Positions 1 through 9,358 of a DNA stretch of 64,000 nucleotides are shown here, piece after piece. Positions within the stretch are counted from its first letter, which is position 1. Each line of letters opens with the position of its first letter. The notes below the pieces were generated by a model that worked only from the letters and a program-made list of their open reading frames with translations, ran no database searches and had not been told where the DNA came from. This stretch comes from Fodinibacter sp963695175 (lineage in GTDB: Bacteria; Actinomycetota; Actinomycetes; Actinomycetales; Dermatophilaceae). The position numbers and the translations under genes were made by a program. The stretch covers positions 624,229 through 688,228 of the forward strand of contig CAVOGG010000009.1 of the NCBI GenBank assembly GCA_963695175.1. The letters run 5' to 3'.

Positions 1-1
1 T

Positions 2-337
2 GAGGACTGCCTCTTCTGCCGCATCGTCTCCGGCGGCATCCCGGCCGAGGTCGTGGCCGAGAGCGAGCACTGCCTGGCCTTTCGCGACATCGATCCCGCC
101 GCGCCCACGCACGTGCTCGTCGTGCCGCGGCGGCACGTGCCCGACCTCGCCGGTCTCGCCGCGGCATCCGCCGAGGAGCTCGCGGATGCCGTGGGGCTGG
201 CCGCCCGGGTCGCCGCCGACGAGGGCCTGCCCGGCTACCGCCTCGTCGCCAACACCGGGGAGGCGGCCCAGCAGAGCGTCTTCCACGCCCACCTGCACGT
301 CATCGGCGGCCGCACGATGCACTGGCCGCCGGGGTAG
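2..337 (+). CDS. HIT family nucleotide hydrolase (5' end outside window)
   Basis: The reading frame is open from base 2, so the start codon lies upstream of the window. The HIT signature FHAHLHVIGG (His-Ala-His-Leu-His) is at the C-terminus, and the N-terminal CLFCRIV segment, which holds the Cys-x-x-Cys pair of HIT proteins, is visible at the window edge. HIT proteins hydrolyse or transfer nucleotides at alpha-phosphates, using the middle histidine as nucleophile; the substrate here is unknown. The visible 111 residues are close to the full length of a small HIT (HINT-like) protein. In actinobacteria this gene commonly lies just before phoH-ybeY, as it does here. Confidence 0.93.
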   Translation, partial: EDCLFCRIVSGGIPAEVVAESEHCLAFRDIDPAAPTHVLVVPRRHVPDLAGLAAASAEELADAVGLAARVAADEGLPGYRLVANTGEAAQQSVFHAHLHVIGGRTMHWPPG

Positions 338-390
338 ATCGGCATTCTCGTGTGCTCGAGGTCGGTGGGGCCTCGTAGACTCGTCCCACG

Positions 391-1424
<1,034 letters not shown>

Positions 1425-1428
<4 letters not shown>

Positions 1429-1892
1429 GCATCGACGTCCTCAACGAGACCGAGTTCCGGCTCGACGAGCTCGAGCTGGTGGCCTGCGCGCGCTACGTGA
1501 TGGCGCAGATGCGGGTGCACCCCAAGGCCGACCTGTGCCTGCGCCTCGTCGACGAGCCCGCGATGGAGACCCTGCACGTGCAGTGGATGGACCTGCCCGG
1601 GCCCACCGACGTCATGAGCTTCCCGATGGACGAGCTGCGCCCCGGGCGGGAGGGGTCCGACCCCCAGGAGGGCGTGCTCGGCGACATCGTGCTCTGCCCG
1701 AGCGTCGCCGAGCGGCAGGCCCGCGAGGCCGGCCACGCGACCGAGGAGGAGCTGCTGCTGCTCACGACGCACGGCATCCTGCACCTGCTCGGCTACGACC
1801 ACGCGGAGGCCGAGGAGGAGAAGGAGATGTTCGAGCTGCAGCGCCAGCTGCTGCTGACCTTCCTCGCCACCCGCGGTCGCCCGACCGCCTGA
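1425..1892 (+). CDS. ybeY: Endoribonuclease / rRNA maturation factor YbeY
   Basis: 155-residue zinc-dependent endoribonuclease for 16S rRNA 3' end maturation and ribosome quality control. The family metal-binding signature is intact near residue 117: HGILHLLGYDH, three histidines of the HxxxHxxxxxH type. The conserved PTDVMSFP segment is at about residue 62. It starts with GTG inside the end of phoH, so the two are translationally coupled. The next gene begins 17 bases downstream and continues the operon phoH-ybeY-CBS protein-era. Confidence 0.96.
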
Positions 1893-1908
1893 CCGGCCGG
1901 ACGCAGCC

Positions 1909-3198
1909 ATGACCCGACTCGTCACGGCGGCGGTGCTCGCCACCCTCGTCGCCTTCCTCATCTCCACCGCGGAGGCCGCCTTCTCGCGGATGTCGCGAAC
2001 CCGCGCCCACGAGCTGCTCGACGAGGGCCGCCCGGGCGCCAAGGCGCTCGTCAAGGTCGTCGGCGACACCGCCGCCTACCTGTCGGTGCTGTCGTTCCTG
2101 CGGGTCATCGCCGAGTCGACCGTGGCGGTGATGGTGACGCTGGCCGTCGTCGACCGGGTCGAGGGCACCTGGCAGCCGTTCCTCGTCGCCATCGCGATCA
2201 TGGCGCTCATCTCGTTCGCCGTCGTGGGGGTGTCACCGGGCACCCTCGGCGCGCAGCACAGCTCGCGGGTCGCGCTGGCCGCCGCACCGACGACGGTCTG
2301 GCTGCGCCGGGTGCTCGGGCCGTTCAGCCGCCTGCTCATCGCGCTGACCAACGCGGTCACGCCCGGAAAGGGCTTCCGCGACGGCCCGTTCGAGAGCGAG
2401 AGCGAGCTGCGCGACCTGGTCGACCTGGCCCGTGACTCGGCGCTCATCGAGGCGGGGGAGCGGGAGATGATCCACTCCGTCTTCGAGCTCGGCGACACCC
2501 TCGCCCGCGAGGTCATGGTGCCGCGCACCGACATGGTCTCGATCGACGACGACCGCGTGTGCCGGCAGGCCATGACCCTGTTCCTGCGCTCCGGCTTCTC
2601 CCGGATGCCGGTGCTCGGCAACGACGTCGACGACGTCGTCGGGCTGCTCTACCTCAAGGACGTCGTGCGCCGCCTCAACGCCGACCCGGAGGCCGGCGCG
2701 GTGCCGGTCAGCGAGCTGATGCGGCCGATGCCGTTCGTGCCCGAGAGCAAGCCGGTCGACGACCTGCTGCGCGAGATGCAACGCGACCAGACCCACTTCG
2801 CCGTCGTGGTCGACGAGTACGGCGGCACCGCCGGCCTGGTGACCATCGAGGACATCCTCGAGGAGATCGTCGGCGAGATCACCGACGAGTACGACCGCGA
2901 GGCCCCGGAGGTCGAGGACCTCGGCGACGGCCGGATGCGGGTCGCGGCCACCCTGCACGTCGACGACCTCGCCGAGCTCTTCGACGTCGCACTCGAGGAG
3001 GACGAGGTCGACACCGTCGGCGGGCTGATCGGCAAGACCATCGGCCGGGTGCCGATCCTCGGTTCGACCTGCGAGGTGGCAGGGTTGCGCCTGACCGCCG
3101 AACGGATGTCGGGTCGCCGGCACCGGATCGCGACCGTGGTCGTCGAGCGGGTCGAGCCGGCACACAGCGTGCCGGAGATGGAGGAACGGGCCGGATGA
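1909..3198 (+). CDS. Hemolysin C/CorC-type membrane protein with CBS domains
   Basis: 429 residues. The N-terminal DUF21 (CNNM-like) membrane domain has about four hydrophobic segments (first at residues 3-22; others near 58-80, 85-108 and 125-145). It is followed by paired CBS domains (about 205-330, with MVPRTDMV and the DEYGGTAGLVTIEDILEE signature near 300) and a C-terminal CorC/HlyC transporter-associated domain. Family members are implicated in Mg2+/Co2+ efflux or tolerance; the hemolysin name is historical. It sits between ybeY and era as in many actinobacteria, and its stop overlaps the era start (ATGA). Confidence 0.93.
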   Translation: MTRLVTAAVLATLVAFLISTAEAAFSRMSRTRAHELLDEGRPGAKALVKVVGDTAAYLSVLSFLRVIAESTVAVMVTLAVVDRVEGTWQPFLVAIAIMALISFAVVGVSPGTLGAQHSSRVALAAAPTTVWLRRVLGPFSRLLIALTNAVTPGKGFRDGPFESESELRDLVDLARDSALIEAGEREMIHSVFELGDTLAREVMVPRTDMVSIDDDRVCRQAMTLFLRSGFSRMPVLGNDVDDVVGLLYLKDVVRRLNADPEAGAVPVSELMRPMPFVPESKPVDDLLREMQRDQTHFAVVVDEYGGTAGLVTIEDILEEIVGEITDEYDREAPEVEDLGDGRMRVAATLHVDDLAELFDVALEEDEVDTVGGLIGKTIGRVPILGSTCEVAGLRLTAERMSGRRHRIATVVVERVEPAHSVPEMEERAG

Positions 3199-4121
3199 GC
3201 GAGCACGGGCAGGGTTATCTCGCGGGCTTCGCGTGCCTCATCGGGCGACCGAACGCCGGGAAGTCGACGCTCACCAACGCGCTGGTGGGCAGCAAGGTCG
3301 CCATCACGTCGAGCAAGCCGCAGACGACGCGGCACACCATCCGCGGCATCGTCACCGGCCCGAACAGCCAGCTGATCCTCGTCGACACCCCGGGGCTGCA
3401 CAAGCCGCGCACGCTGCTCGGGCAGCGGCTCAACGACCTGGTCCGCGAGACCCTGCTCGAGGTCGACGTCATCGGCTTCTGCCTGCCCGCCGACCAGCGG
3501 ATCGGGCCGGGCGACCAGTTCATCGCGCGCGAGCTCGCCGAGCTGAAGCGGGGCAAGAGCACGCCGGTGGTCGCGCTCGCGACCAAGTCCGACAAGGTCG
3601 ACCGGCAGCGGATGGCGGAGCACCTCATCGCCATCGACCAGCTCGGTGACTGGGCGGCGATCGTGCCGTGCTCGGCCACCCGTGGCGACCAGGTCGAGGA
3701 GGTCGCGTCGGTGCTGTCCGAGCACCTGCCCCCCTCGCCGGGGCCGCTGTACCCCGACGACGTGCTCACCGACGAGCCCGAGCTCGTCATGATCGCCGAG
3801 CTGGTGCGTGAGGCGGCGCTCGAGGGGGTGCGCGACGAGCTGCCGCACAGCCTGGCGGTCGTGGTCGACGAGATCGTGCCGCGTGAGGGCCGCAGCGAGG
3901 ACAAGCCGCTGCTCGACGTGCGGGTCAACGTGTTCGTCGAGCGCGACTCGCAGAAGGCGATCGTCATCGGGCGGGGTGGCTCCCGGCTGCGTGAGGTGGG
4001 CACGAACGCGCGCGCCGGCATCGAGGAGCTGCTCGGCCAGCGGGTGCACCTCGACCTGCACGTCAAGGTGGCCAAGGACTGGCAGCGCGACCCCAAGCAG
4101 CTCGGTCGCCTCGGGTTCTGA
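3195..4121 (+). CDS. era: GTPase Era
   Basis: 308-residue ribosome-assembly GTPase that binds 16S rRNA. Seen in order: G1 GRPNAGKST near residue 16, switch region TRHTIRG, G3 DTPGLH near 64, G4 as TKSDK (Thr instead of the usual Asn) near 130, and a C-terminal KH domain with IGRGGSRLREVG near 257 followed by the typical ELLGQRVHLDLHVKV end. The start ATG overlaps the stop of the CBS gene by 4 bases. It is the last gene of the phoH operon. Confidence 0.97.
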   Translation: MSEHGQGYLAGFACLIGRPNAGKSTLTNALVGSKVAITSSKPQTTRHTIRGIVTGPNSQLILVDTPGLHKPRTLLGQRLNDLVRETLLEVDVIGFCLPADQRIGPGDQFIARELAELKRGKSTPVVALATKSDKVDRQRMAEHLIAIDQLGDWAAIVPCSATRGDQVEEVASVLSEHLPPSPGPLYPDDVLTDEPELVMIAELVREAALEGVRDELPHSLAVVVDEIVPREGRSEDKPLLDVRVNVFVERDSQKAIVIGRGGSRLREVGTNARAGIEELLGQRVHLDLHVKVAKDWQRDPKQLGRLGF

Positions 4122-4133
4122 GCCGCGCTGCCG

Positions 4134-4814
4134 TCAGGCGTTGGCCCCGGCGAGCATGGCGATGGCGTGGATGCGGCTGGTGGCGCCGAGCCGGTTCACG
4201 AGCTCGCGCACCTCGTTCGACACGGTGCGCTCGGACACGTTGAGCCGGCGCGCGATCTGCCGGTCGGTGGCGCCGTCGATGAGCAGGAAGGACAGCTCGA
4301 CCATGCGCGGGGTGAACGGCGGTTCCTCGCACTCGGGCACCCCGGGCCGGGCGGACCGCCAGAGGTCGTCGTAGACCCGCACCGCCCGCGCCACCACGCG
4401 CGGTTCGGCGGTGGCCCAGATGGTGGGCTCCTCGCTGGTGCCCGGGGGCCCCGCGACCACCACGACGCGTGCGTCGGCGACGAGCATGGCCTGCGTGACG
4501 GGCGCGACCCGCACGAAGGGGACGTGGCTGCTGAGCAGCGGGAACTGGTGCAGCGCCGCGGACGACGTCACGAACCGCATCGCAACACCCCGCGCCGTCG
4601 AGTGGTCGTCGAGCGCGCGGGTCTCGCGCAGGCCCCGCACCGTCAGTCGGGGCTGCACGTTCCACAACGTGCTGCTCGTCTCCTCGGCGATGTCGCGCAG
4701 GGCCGATGAGGCGTCGCGCGCGGTGCCCAGGAGCTGCGCGCGGGGGTCGCCGCCGAGGATGCGTTCGTGTACGTCGTGCACGAACGCCGCCAGGGCGCGA
4801 ACGGCCCCGCCCAT
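4134..4814 (-). CDS. LuxR-type helix-turn-helix regulator
   Basis: 226 residues from the chosen ATG. The C-terminal 65 residues are a LuxR/GerE HTH (LIDGATDRQIARRLNVSERT, then VSNEVRELVNRLGATSR). The N-terminal part has no recognisable receiver domain; it resembles the stand-alone regulators with a degenerate effector domain found in actinobacteria. The reading frame stays open far upstream, but the ATG at 4814 has an AGGA sequence a few bases before it. A perfect 26-bp palindrome lies 37 bp upstream of this start. The gene faces away from an ankyrin lipoprotein, so the intergenic region may control both. The target is unknown. Confidence 0.82.
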   Translation of the reverse strand: MGGAVRALAAFVHDVHERILGGDPRAQLLGTARDASSALRDIAEETSSTLWNVQPRLTVRGLRETRALDDHSTARGVAMRFVTSSAALHQFPLLSSHVPFVRVAPVTQAMLVADARVVVVAGPPGTSEEPTIWATAEPRVVARAVRVYDDLWRSARPGVPECEEPPFTPRMVELSFLLIDGATDRQIARRLNVSERTVSNEVRELVNRLGATSRIHAIAMLAGANA

Positions 4815-4850
4815 GGATTCCTGCGCGACATCCTCATCCCCCTCGTCATC

Positions 4851-4876
4851 ACCGGTTGCGAGAACTCGCAACCGGT
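4851..4876. promoter_or_regulatory. Perfect 26-bp palindrome upstream of LuxR-type regulator
   Basis: Two perfect 12-bp arms (ACCGGTTGCGAG and CTCGCAACCGGT) are separated by AA. It lies in the 213-bp region between the divergent LuxR-type regulator and the ankyrin lipoprotein, nearer the regulator. A dimeric regulator operator, possibly autoregulatory, is the simplest reading; an mRNA hairpin in the regulator leader is an alternative. If the regulator began upstream of the chosen ATG the palindrome would be coding. Confidence 0.6.
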
Positions 4877-5027
4877 CTGGCGCGCCACCCCCCAGTGACG
4901 CAGTGTTGGTCTCGCGCTGGTCCGATCCTAGGTCGAGAGGACCGCCATCGGCGCGGACGCGGCAAACCGGGGAGGGGGGGTCGCGTCCGCGCCGACGCGT
5001 ACCGGCTCGCGCCGCCATGATGGTGGG

Positions 5028-6260
5028 GTGAGAGCGCACCGGTCTGGGCTCGGCGGCGGGCTGATCACGGCATCCGTGCTGGTGGTCGTGCTCGCCGGGT
5101 GCACGTCGGGTGGGGAGCCGGGGCCGACGGCGCGGCCGTCGGGGACCGCGTCGGTCGCGCAGGTCGCGCTGGACGAGTCCCTGCGCGACGCCGCGTGGGC
5201 CGACGACGTGATGGCGGCGCGCCGGCTGGTCGCGCAGGGTGCGGACGTCGACGCGAAGGACGAGACGCAGCAGTCGGCCTACCTCGTCGCGACCAGCGAG
5301 GGGTATCTCGAGCTGCTCGAGGTCACCTTGGCGGCGGGTGCCGACGTCGATGCCAAGGACTCGTGGAACGGCACGGGCCTGATCCGGGCCGCCGAGCGAG
5401 GGCACCACCTCGTCGTCGGGCGGTTGTTGCGGGCCGGCATCGACAAGGACCACGTGAACCGGATCGGGTACCAGGCACTGCACGAGGCGGTGTGGTTCGG
5501 GGGCGATGCCGCCCCGGAGGTCGCGACGGTGCAGGTGCTCGTGGCGGGTGGGGTCGAGCTCGGGCGGCCGTCGGTGGCCGAGGGTCTGACGCCGCTGCAG
5601 ATGGCGCGCGAACGCGGTTACCGCACACTGGAGCGCGTGCTGAGTTCTGCCGATGGCCACCGCCCCTCGCCCGACCCTGATGCTGCCCTGCTGGCGGCCG
5701 CTGGGGCAGGTGACGCGGATGCCGTCGCGCTCGCCCTGCGCGACGGGGCGCGGATGGAGGTGCGTGACGGGTCGGGTCGCACGCCGCTGTTGTTGGCGTC
5801 GGCCGGTGACCACGTGGAGGCGGCGCGAGTGCTGGTGGCGATGGGCGCCGACCCCGACGCGCTCGACGACCAGCACGACACCCCGTGGCTGGTCACCGGG
5901 GTGACCGGCAGCGTCGAGATGGTGGAGGCGCTGCTGCCGGCGTCGCCCGACCTGGGTCTGGTGAACAGGTTCGGCGGGGTGTCGGTGATCCCGGCCAGCG
6001 AGCGAGGGCACGTGGAGTACGTGCGGCGGGTGGTGTCGACGGGGATCGACGTGAACCACGTCAACCGGTTGGGCTGGACGGCTCTGCTCGAGGCCGTGAT
6101 CCTCGGCGACGGGGGAGCGCGCCACCAGGAGATCGTGCGGATCCTGCTCGATGCCGGTGCGGATGCCTCGATCGGCGACCACGACGGGGTCACGGCGCTG
6201 GAGCACGCGGAGCGGTTGGGGTTCGCGGAGATCGCGGCGATTCTGAGGTCGGCCGGCTGA
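5028..6260 (+). CDS. Ankyrin-repeat lipoprotein
   Basis: 410 residues starting at GTG. The signal segment LITASVLVVVLAGC ends in a lipobox (Leu-Ala-Gly-Cys), so the mature protein should be a membrane-anchored extracytoplasmic lipoprotein. After a Ser/Thr/Pro-rich linker there are about ten ankyrin-like repeats in two blocks (about residues 50-205 and 220-408), with units such as GADVDAKD, GHHLVVGRLLRAG, GADPDALDD and GADASIGDHDGVTALEHA. The two halves look like an internal duplication: each has an HVNRxGxxAL-HEAV/LEAV stretch followed by an aspartate/glycine-rich insertion. It faces away from the LuxR-type regulator. Function unknown; probably protein-protein interaction at the cell surface. 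Confidence 0.88.
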   Translation: MRAHRSGLGGGLITASVLVVVLAGCTSGGEPGPTARPSGTASVAQVALDESLRDAAWADDVMAARRLVAQGADVDAKDETQQSAYLVATSEGYLELLEVTLAAGADVDAKDSWNGTGLIRAAERGHHLVVGRLLRAGIDKDHVNRIGYQALHEAVWFGGDAAPEVATVQVLVAGGVELGRPSVAEGLTPLQMARERGYRTLERVLSSADGHRPSPDPDAALLAAAGAGDADAVALALRDGARMEVRDGSGRTPLLLASAGDHVEAARVLVAMGADPDALDDQHDTPWLVTGVTGSVEMVEALLPASPDLGLVNRFGGVSVIPASERGHVEYVRRVVSTGIDVNHVNRLGWTALLEAVILGDGGARHQEIVRILLDAGADASIGDHDGVTALEHAERLGFAEIAAILRSAG

Positions 6261-6421
6261 GCGAGAGCGGGCGGTCGGGGTGTTCTGTTGCCTCGAATGC
6301 GGTTGTCCACAGGGCGTGTTCGCGCTCGCGGTTGTGCACAGCTGAGCTCTGTTCTGGGGTGGGGTGTCGGTGGACATGCGTACGATTAATGCATGGATGA
6401 GGGAGCGCTGAGGGCCGGGTC

Positions 6422-8235
6422 GTGGACCCGGGTTCGGTTGCGCCGCAGTGGATTCACGGTGGCGCGCCGGATGCCGTGAGCGCGCCTGGCGGTGCGGTGG
6501 CGTCGTTGCCCGGTGCGGGTGCGGTCGGGACGGTGGCGGCGTTCCGGGGGTGGCTGGCGGGGGTGGGTGTGGGCTCGTTGTCGGATCGGGAGCGGGTGGA
6601 TCTGGTCGCCGAGCTGGAGCGGGTGAAGGGGGCGGCGTCGGCGGCGCAGGCGCGGGCCACGGATGCGGTGCGCTGCTCGCGGGAGGTGGTGGCGCCGCAG
6701 GACGTGGGCCGGTCGGTGGGGTCGGTGGTGGCGTTGGCGCGGCGGGAGTCGCCGAGCCTGGGGGACCGGTTCGTGGGGTTGGCTCGGGCGTTGGTGCACG
6801 AGATGCCGGCCACGATGACCGCCCTGAGCGCGGGGGTGTGCAGTGAGCGGGTCGCGGTGGCGGTGGTCCAGGCCACCGCCACGTTGAGCGTGGCGGACCG
6901 CGCCGAGGTGGATGCCCGGGTGGGTCCGTTGTTGGGCCGGCTCGGGGTGAAGGCGGCCGGTGGGGCCGCGACCCGGGTCGCGGCCGAGCTGGACGCGGCG
7001 AGCGTGGTGGCCCGGATGGAGGCGGCGGTGCAGAGTCGCGGCGGGTCAGTGTCCGCCCGGCCCCGGACGGGATGGCGTACCTGAGCGTGCTGGGCCCGCT
7101 CAAGGACGTGGTCGGGGCGTACGCGGCGGTGCAGGCCCGCGCCCGGGCCGTGGTCAGTGGCCAGTGCGCCGAGGAGGGACCGGCGGGTCGGGGGGTGGGT
7201 GCGGTCGCGGCGGACACCGCGCTGCAGGTGTTGTCCGGGCGCCAGGTGGGGCAGGCCCAGCCGGTGGAGGTGCACCTGGTGGTCACCGACCGGGCCCTGC
7301 TCGGGGTCGGGGACCCGGACCGTTCGGTGATGGAACCGGCCAGGATCCCCGGTCACGGGTCGGTCCCGGCCCCGGTCGCCCGGGCCTGGCTGCGTGAAGG
7401 ACTCGACCACCCCGCGACGGGACCGGCCCGGCACTCGCCCCGGTTGCCGGTGGCGCCCGACCACCGGGTGACCCGCCGGGACGGACCGCTCGGCGGGACG
7501 GACCTGCCGGCGCGAACGGGGCGGCGCGGGTGTGGCTGCGCCGGTTGTACACCACCCCGGACGGTCGCGACCTGGTCGCGATGGACTCGCGGCGGCGGTT
7601 GTTCGGTGGCCTGCTGCGCCGGATGCTGGTGCTGCGCGACGACGTGTGCACCACCCCGTGGTGCGAGGCGCCGATCGTGCACGCCGACCACGCCACCGCC
7701 TGTCCGCGAGGGCGGGCTGACCGGGTTCGGGGAGGGCAACGGCAAGTGCGCCCGGTGCAACCAGACCAAGGAAGCCCCCGGCTGGCGCACCCGAGTGATC
7801 ACCCGAGAAGTCAGCCGGGACCGCGACCGGCCTGACGGCGTGCCGCGACCGTCGCCGCGGCGATCGGCCAGCGAGCGGGCGCAGCGGGTGGTGCAGGTGA
7901 CCACGCCGCTCGGGCACCAGTACGAGTCCGAACCGCCACCACTGCTCGGCTGGGGAAGCCAGAGCCCAAGTTGGGCGACCACCTGGACCGGGGCGGATGA
8001 ACGGAGGGCGGGCCGCAGCGTCCACCGAGCCGAACCCGACCCTGGAGCCGACACCGACACCGACGGGAGTCGAGGGCGCGAGTTGGCGCGGCTCGACGCA
8101 GGGCACGAGCCCGGACCGGCGCACCGACGCAAGCGGCCGCTTCGACGGCAGCGAGCGATGCGGCCGGCGCCGGTGACGCGGCGACCACGGGTCACCAGCC
8201 ACCTCGAACGCCAGCTGTGCCGGTTCCTCACGTGA
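6422..8235 (+). pseudogene. DUF222/HNH endonuclease (13E12-type) gene, frameshifted
   Basis: Reconstructed across frames this is a DUF222-HNH protein as found in many copies in actinobacteria. The N-terminal DUF222 domain reads in one frame from GTG 6422 to about 7035, the DGMAYLSVLGPL segment in a second frame (about 7035-7515), the LVAMDSRRRLF and CTTPWCEAPIVHADH HNH core in a third frame (about 7515-7700), and the GNGKCARCNQTKEAPGW end in the second frame again, to the stop at 8235. At least three shifts are needed, so a full product is not made. Members are related to the mycobacterial 13E12 repeat family; their role is unclear. Confidence 0.85.
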
Positions 8236-8314
8236 CGCGACGCGCTGGCCTGCGCCGCCCGCCCGCATGGTGAGCCGAGGGACCGGCATCCGGACGGCTC
8301 TCTAGACTGGTCCC

Positions 8315-9349
8315 ATGCGAATCGGAGTCTTCGGCGCCACCGGTCAGGTCGGCAACGTCATGCGCACCCTTCTCTTCGAGCGGAACTTCCCGGTCGACGA
8401 GATCCGCTACTTCGCGTCGGCCCGCTCGGCCGGCACGACCCTGCCGTGGGGCGACACCGAGGTCACCGTCGAGGACACGGCCACGGCCGACTTCTCCGGG
8501 CTCGACGTCGCGCTGTTCTCCAACGGCGGCTCGACCTCCAAGATCTGGGCCCCCCGGGTGGCCGAGGCGGGCGCGGTGGTCGTCGACAACTCCAGCGCCT
8601 GGCGCAAGGACCCCGAGGTGCCGCTCGTCGTCTCCGAGGTCAACCCGGAGGACCTGGACGACATCCCCAAGGGCATCGTCGCCAACCCGAACTGCACCAC
8701 GATGGCCGCGATGCCGGTGCTCAAGCCACTGCACGACCTCGCCGGGCTGGTCCGCCTGCACATCAGCAGCTACCAGGCCGTGTCCGGTTCCGGCGGCGTC
8801 GGCCTCACCGAGCTCGACAGCCAGCTCCGCGGCGGCTACGCGGCCGGGGACCCCAAGGAGCTGGCCCTCGACGGCTCTGCCCTCGCCCTGCCCGACCCGC
8901 AGATCTACGCCGTGCCGGTCGGCTTCAACGTCGTGCCGCTGGCCGGGTCCATCGTCGACGACGGCTCGCTCGAGACCGACGAGGAGCAGAAGCTGCGCAA
9001 CGAGTCGCGCAAGATCCTGCACATCCCCGGACTGCGGGTCTCGGGCACCTGCGTGCGCGTTCCGGTCTTCTCCGGGCACAGCCTCGCCATCCACGCCGAG
9101 TTCGAGGGCGACATCAGCCCGGCCGACGCCCTCGCCGCCCTCGGCCGGGCGCCCGGCGTCATCGTCACCGACGTGCCCAACCCGCTGCAGGCCACCGGCC
9201 GCGACGAGGTCTTCGTCGGCCGTGTCCGCGCCGACCAGGCGGCCCCCGACGGCAAGGGCCTCAACCTCTTCGTCGTCGGCGACAACCTGCGCAAGGGCGC
9301 GGCGCTCAACGCCGTTCAGATCGCCGAGGAGCTGCTCAAGCGCCGCTGA
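8315..9349 (+). CDS. asd: Aspartate-semialdehyde dehydrogenase
   Basis: 344-residue enzyme that reduces aspartyl phosphate to aspartate semialdehyde, the branch point to lysine/diaminopimelate, methionine and threonine. The NADP-binding GATGQVG is at residue 8, the catalytic cysteine in NPNCTTMA near residue 130, and the histidine in SGHSLAIHAEF near 255. No Shine-Dalgarno is present; TAGACT at 8303-8308 is 6 nt before the ATG, typical of a leaderless promoter. It is convergent with the acyl-CoA dehydrogenase, stops being 10 bp apart. Confidence 0.97.
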   Translation: MRIGVFGATGQVGNVMRTLLFERNFPVDEIRYFASARSAGTTLPWGDTEVTVEDTATADFSGLDVALFSNGGSTSKIWAPRVAEAGAVVVDNSSAWRKDPEVPLVVSEVNPEDLDDIPKGIVANPNCTTMAAMPVLKPLHDLAGLVRLHISSYQAVSGSGGVGLTELDSQLRGGYAAGDPKELALDGSALALPDPQIYAVPVGFNVVPLAGSIVDDGSLETDEEQKLRNESRKILHIPGLRVSGTCVRVPVFSGHSLAIHAEFEGDISPADALAALGRAPGVIVTDVPNPLQATGRDEVFVGRVRADQAAPDGKGLNLFVVGDNLRKGAALNAVQIAEELLKRR

Positions 9350-9358
9350 GGCAGTCGC

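Noticed and set aside
4134..7286. 1050-residue open frame on the minus strand covering the LuxR-type gene and beyond
   Set aside because: Only the last 226 residues show real protein character; the rest is the antisense of the lipoprotein and DUF222 genes kept open by high GC.
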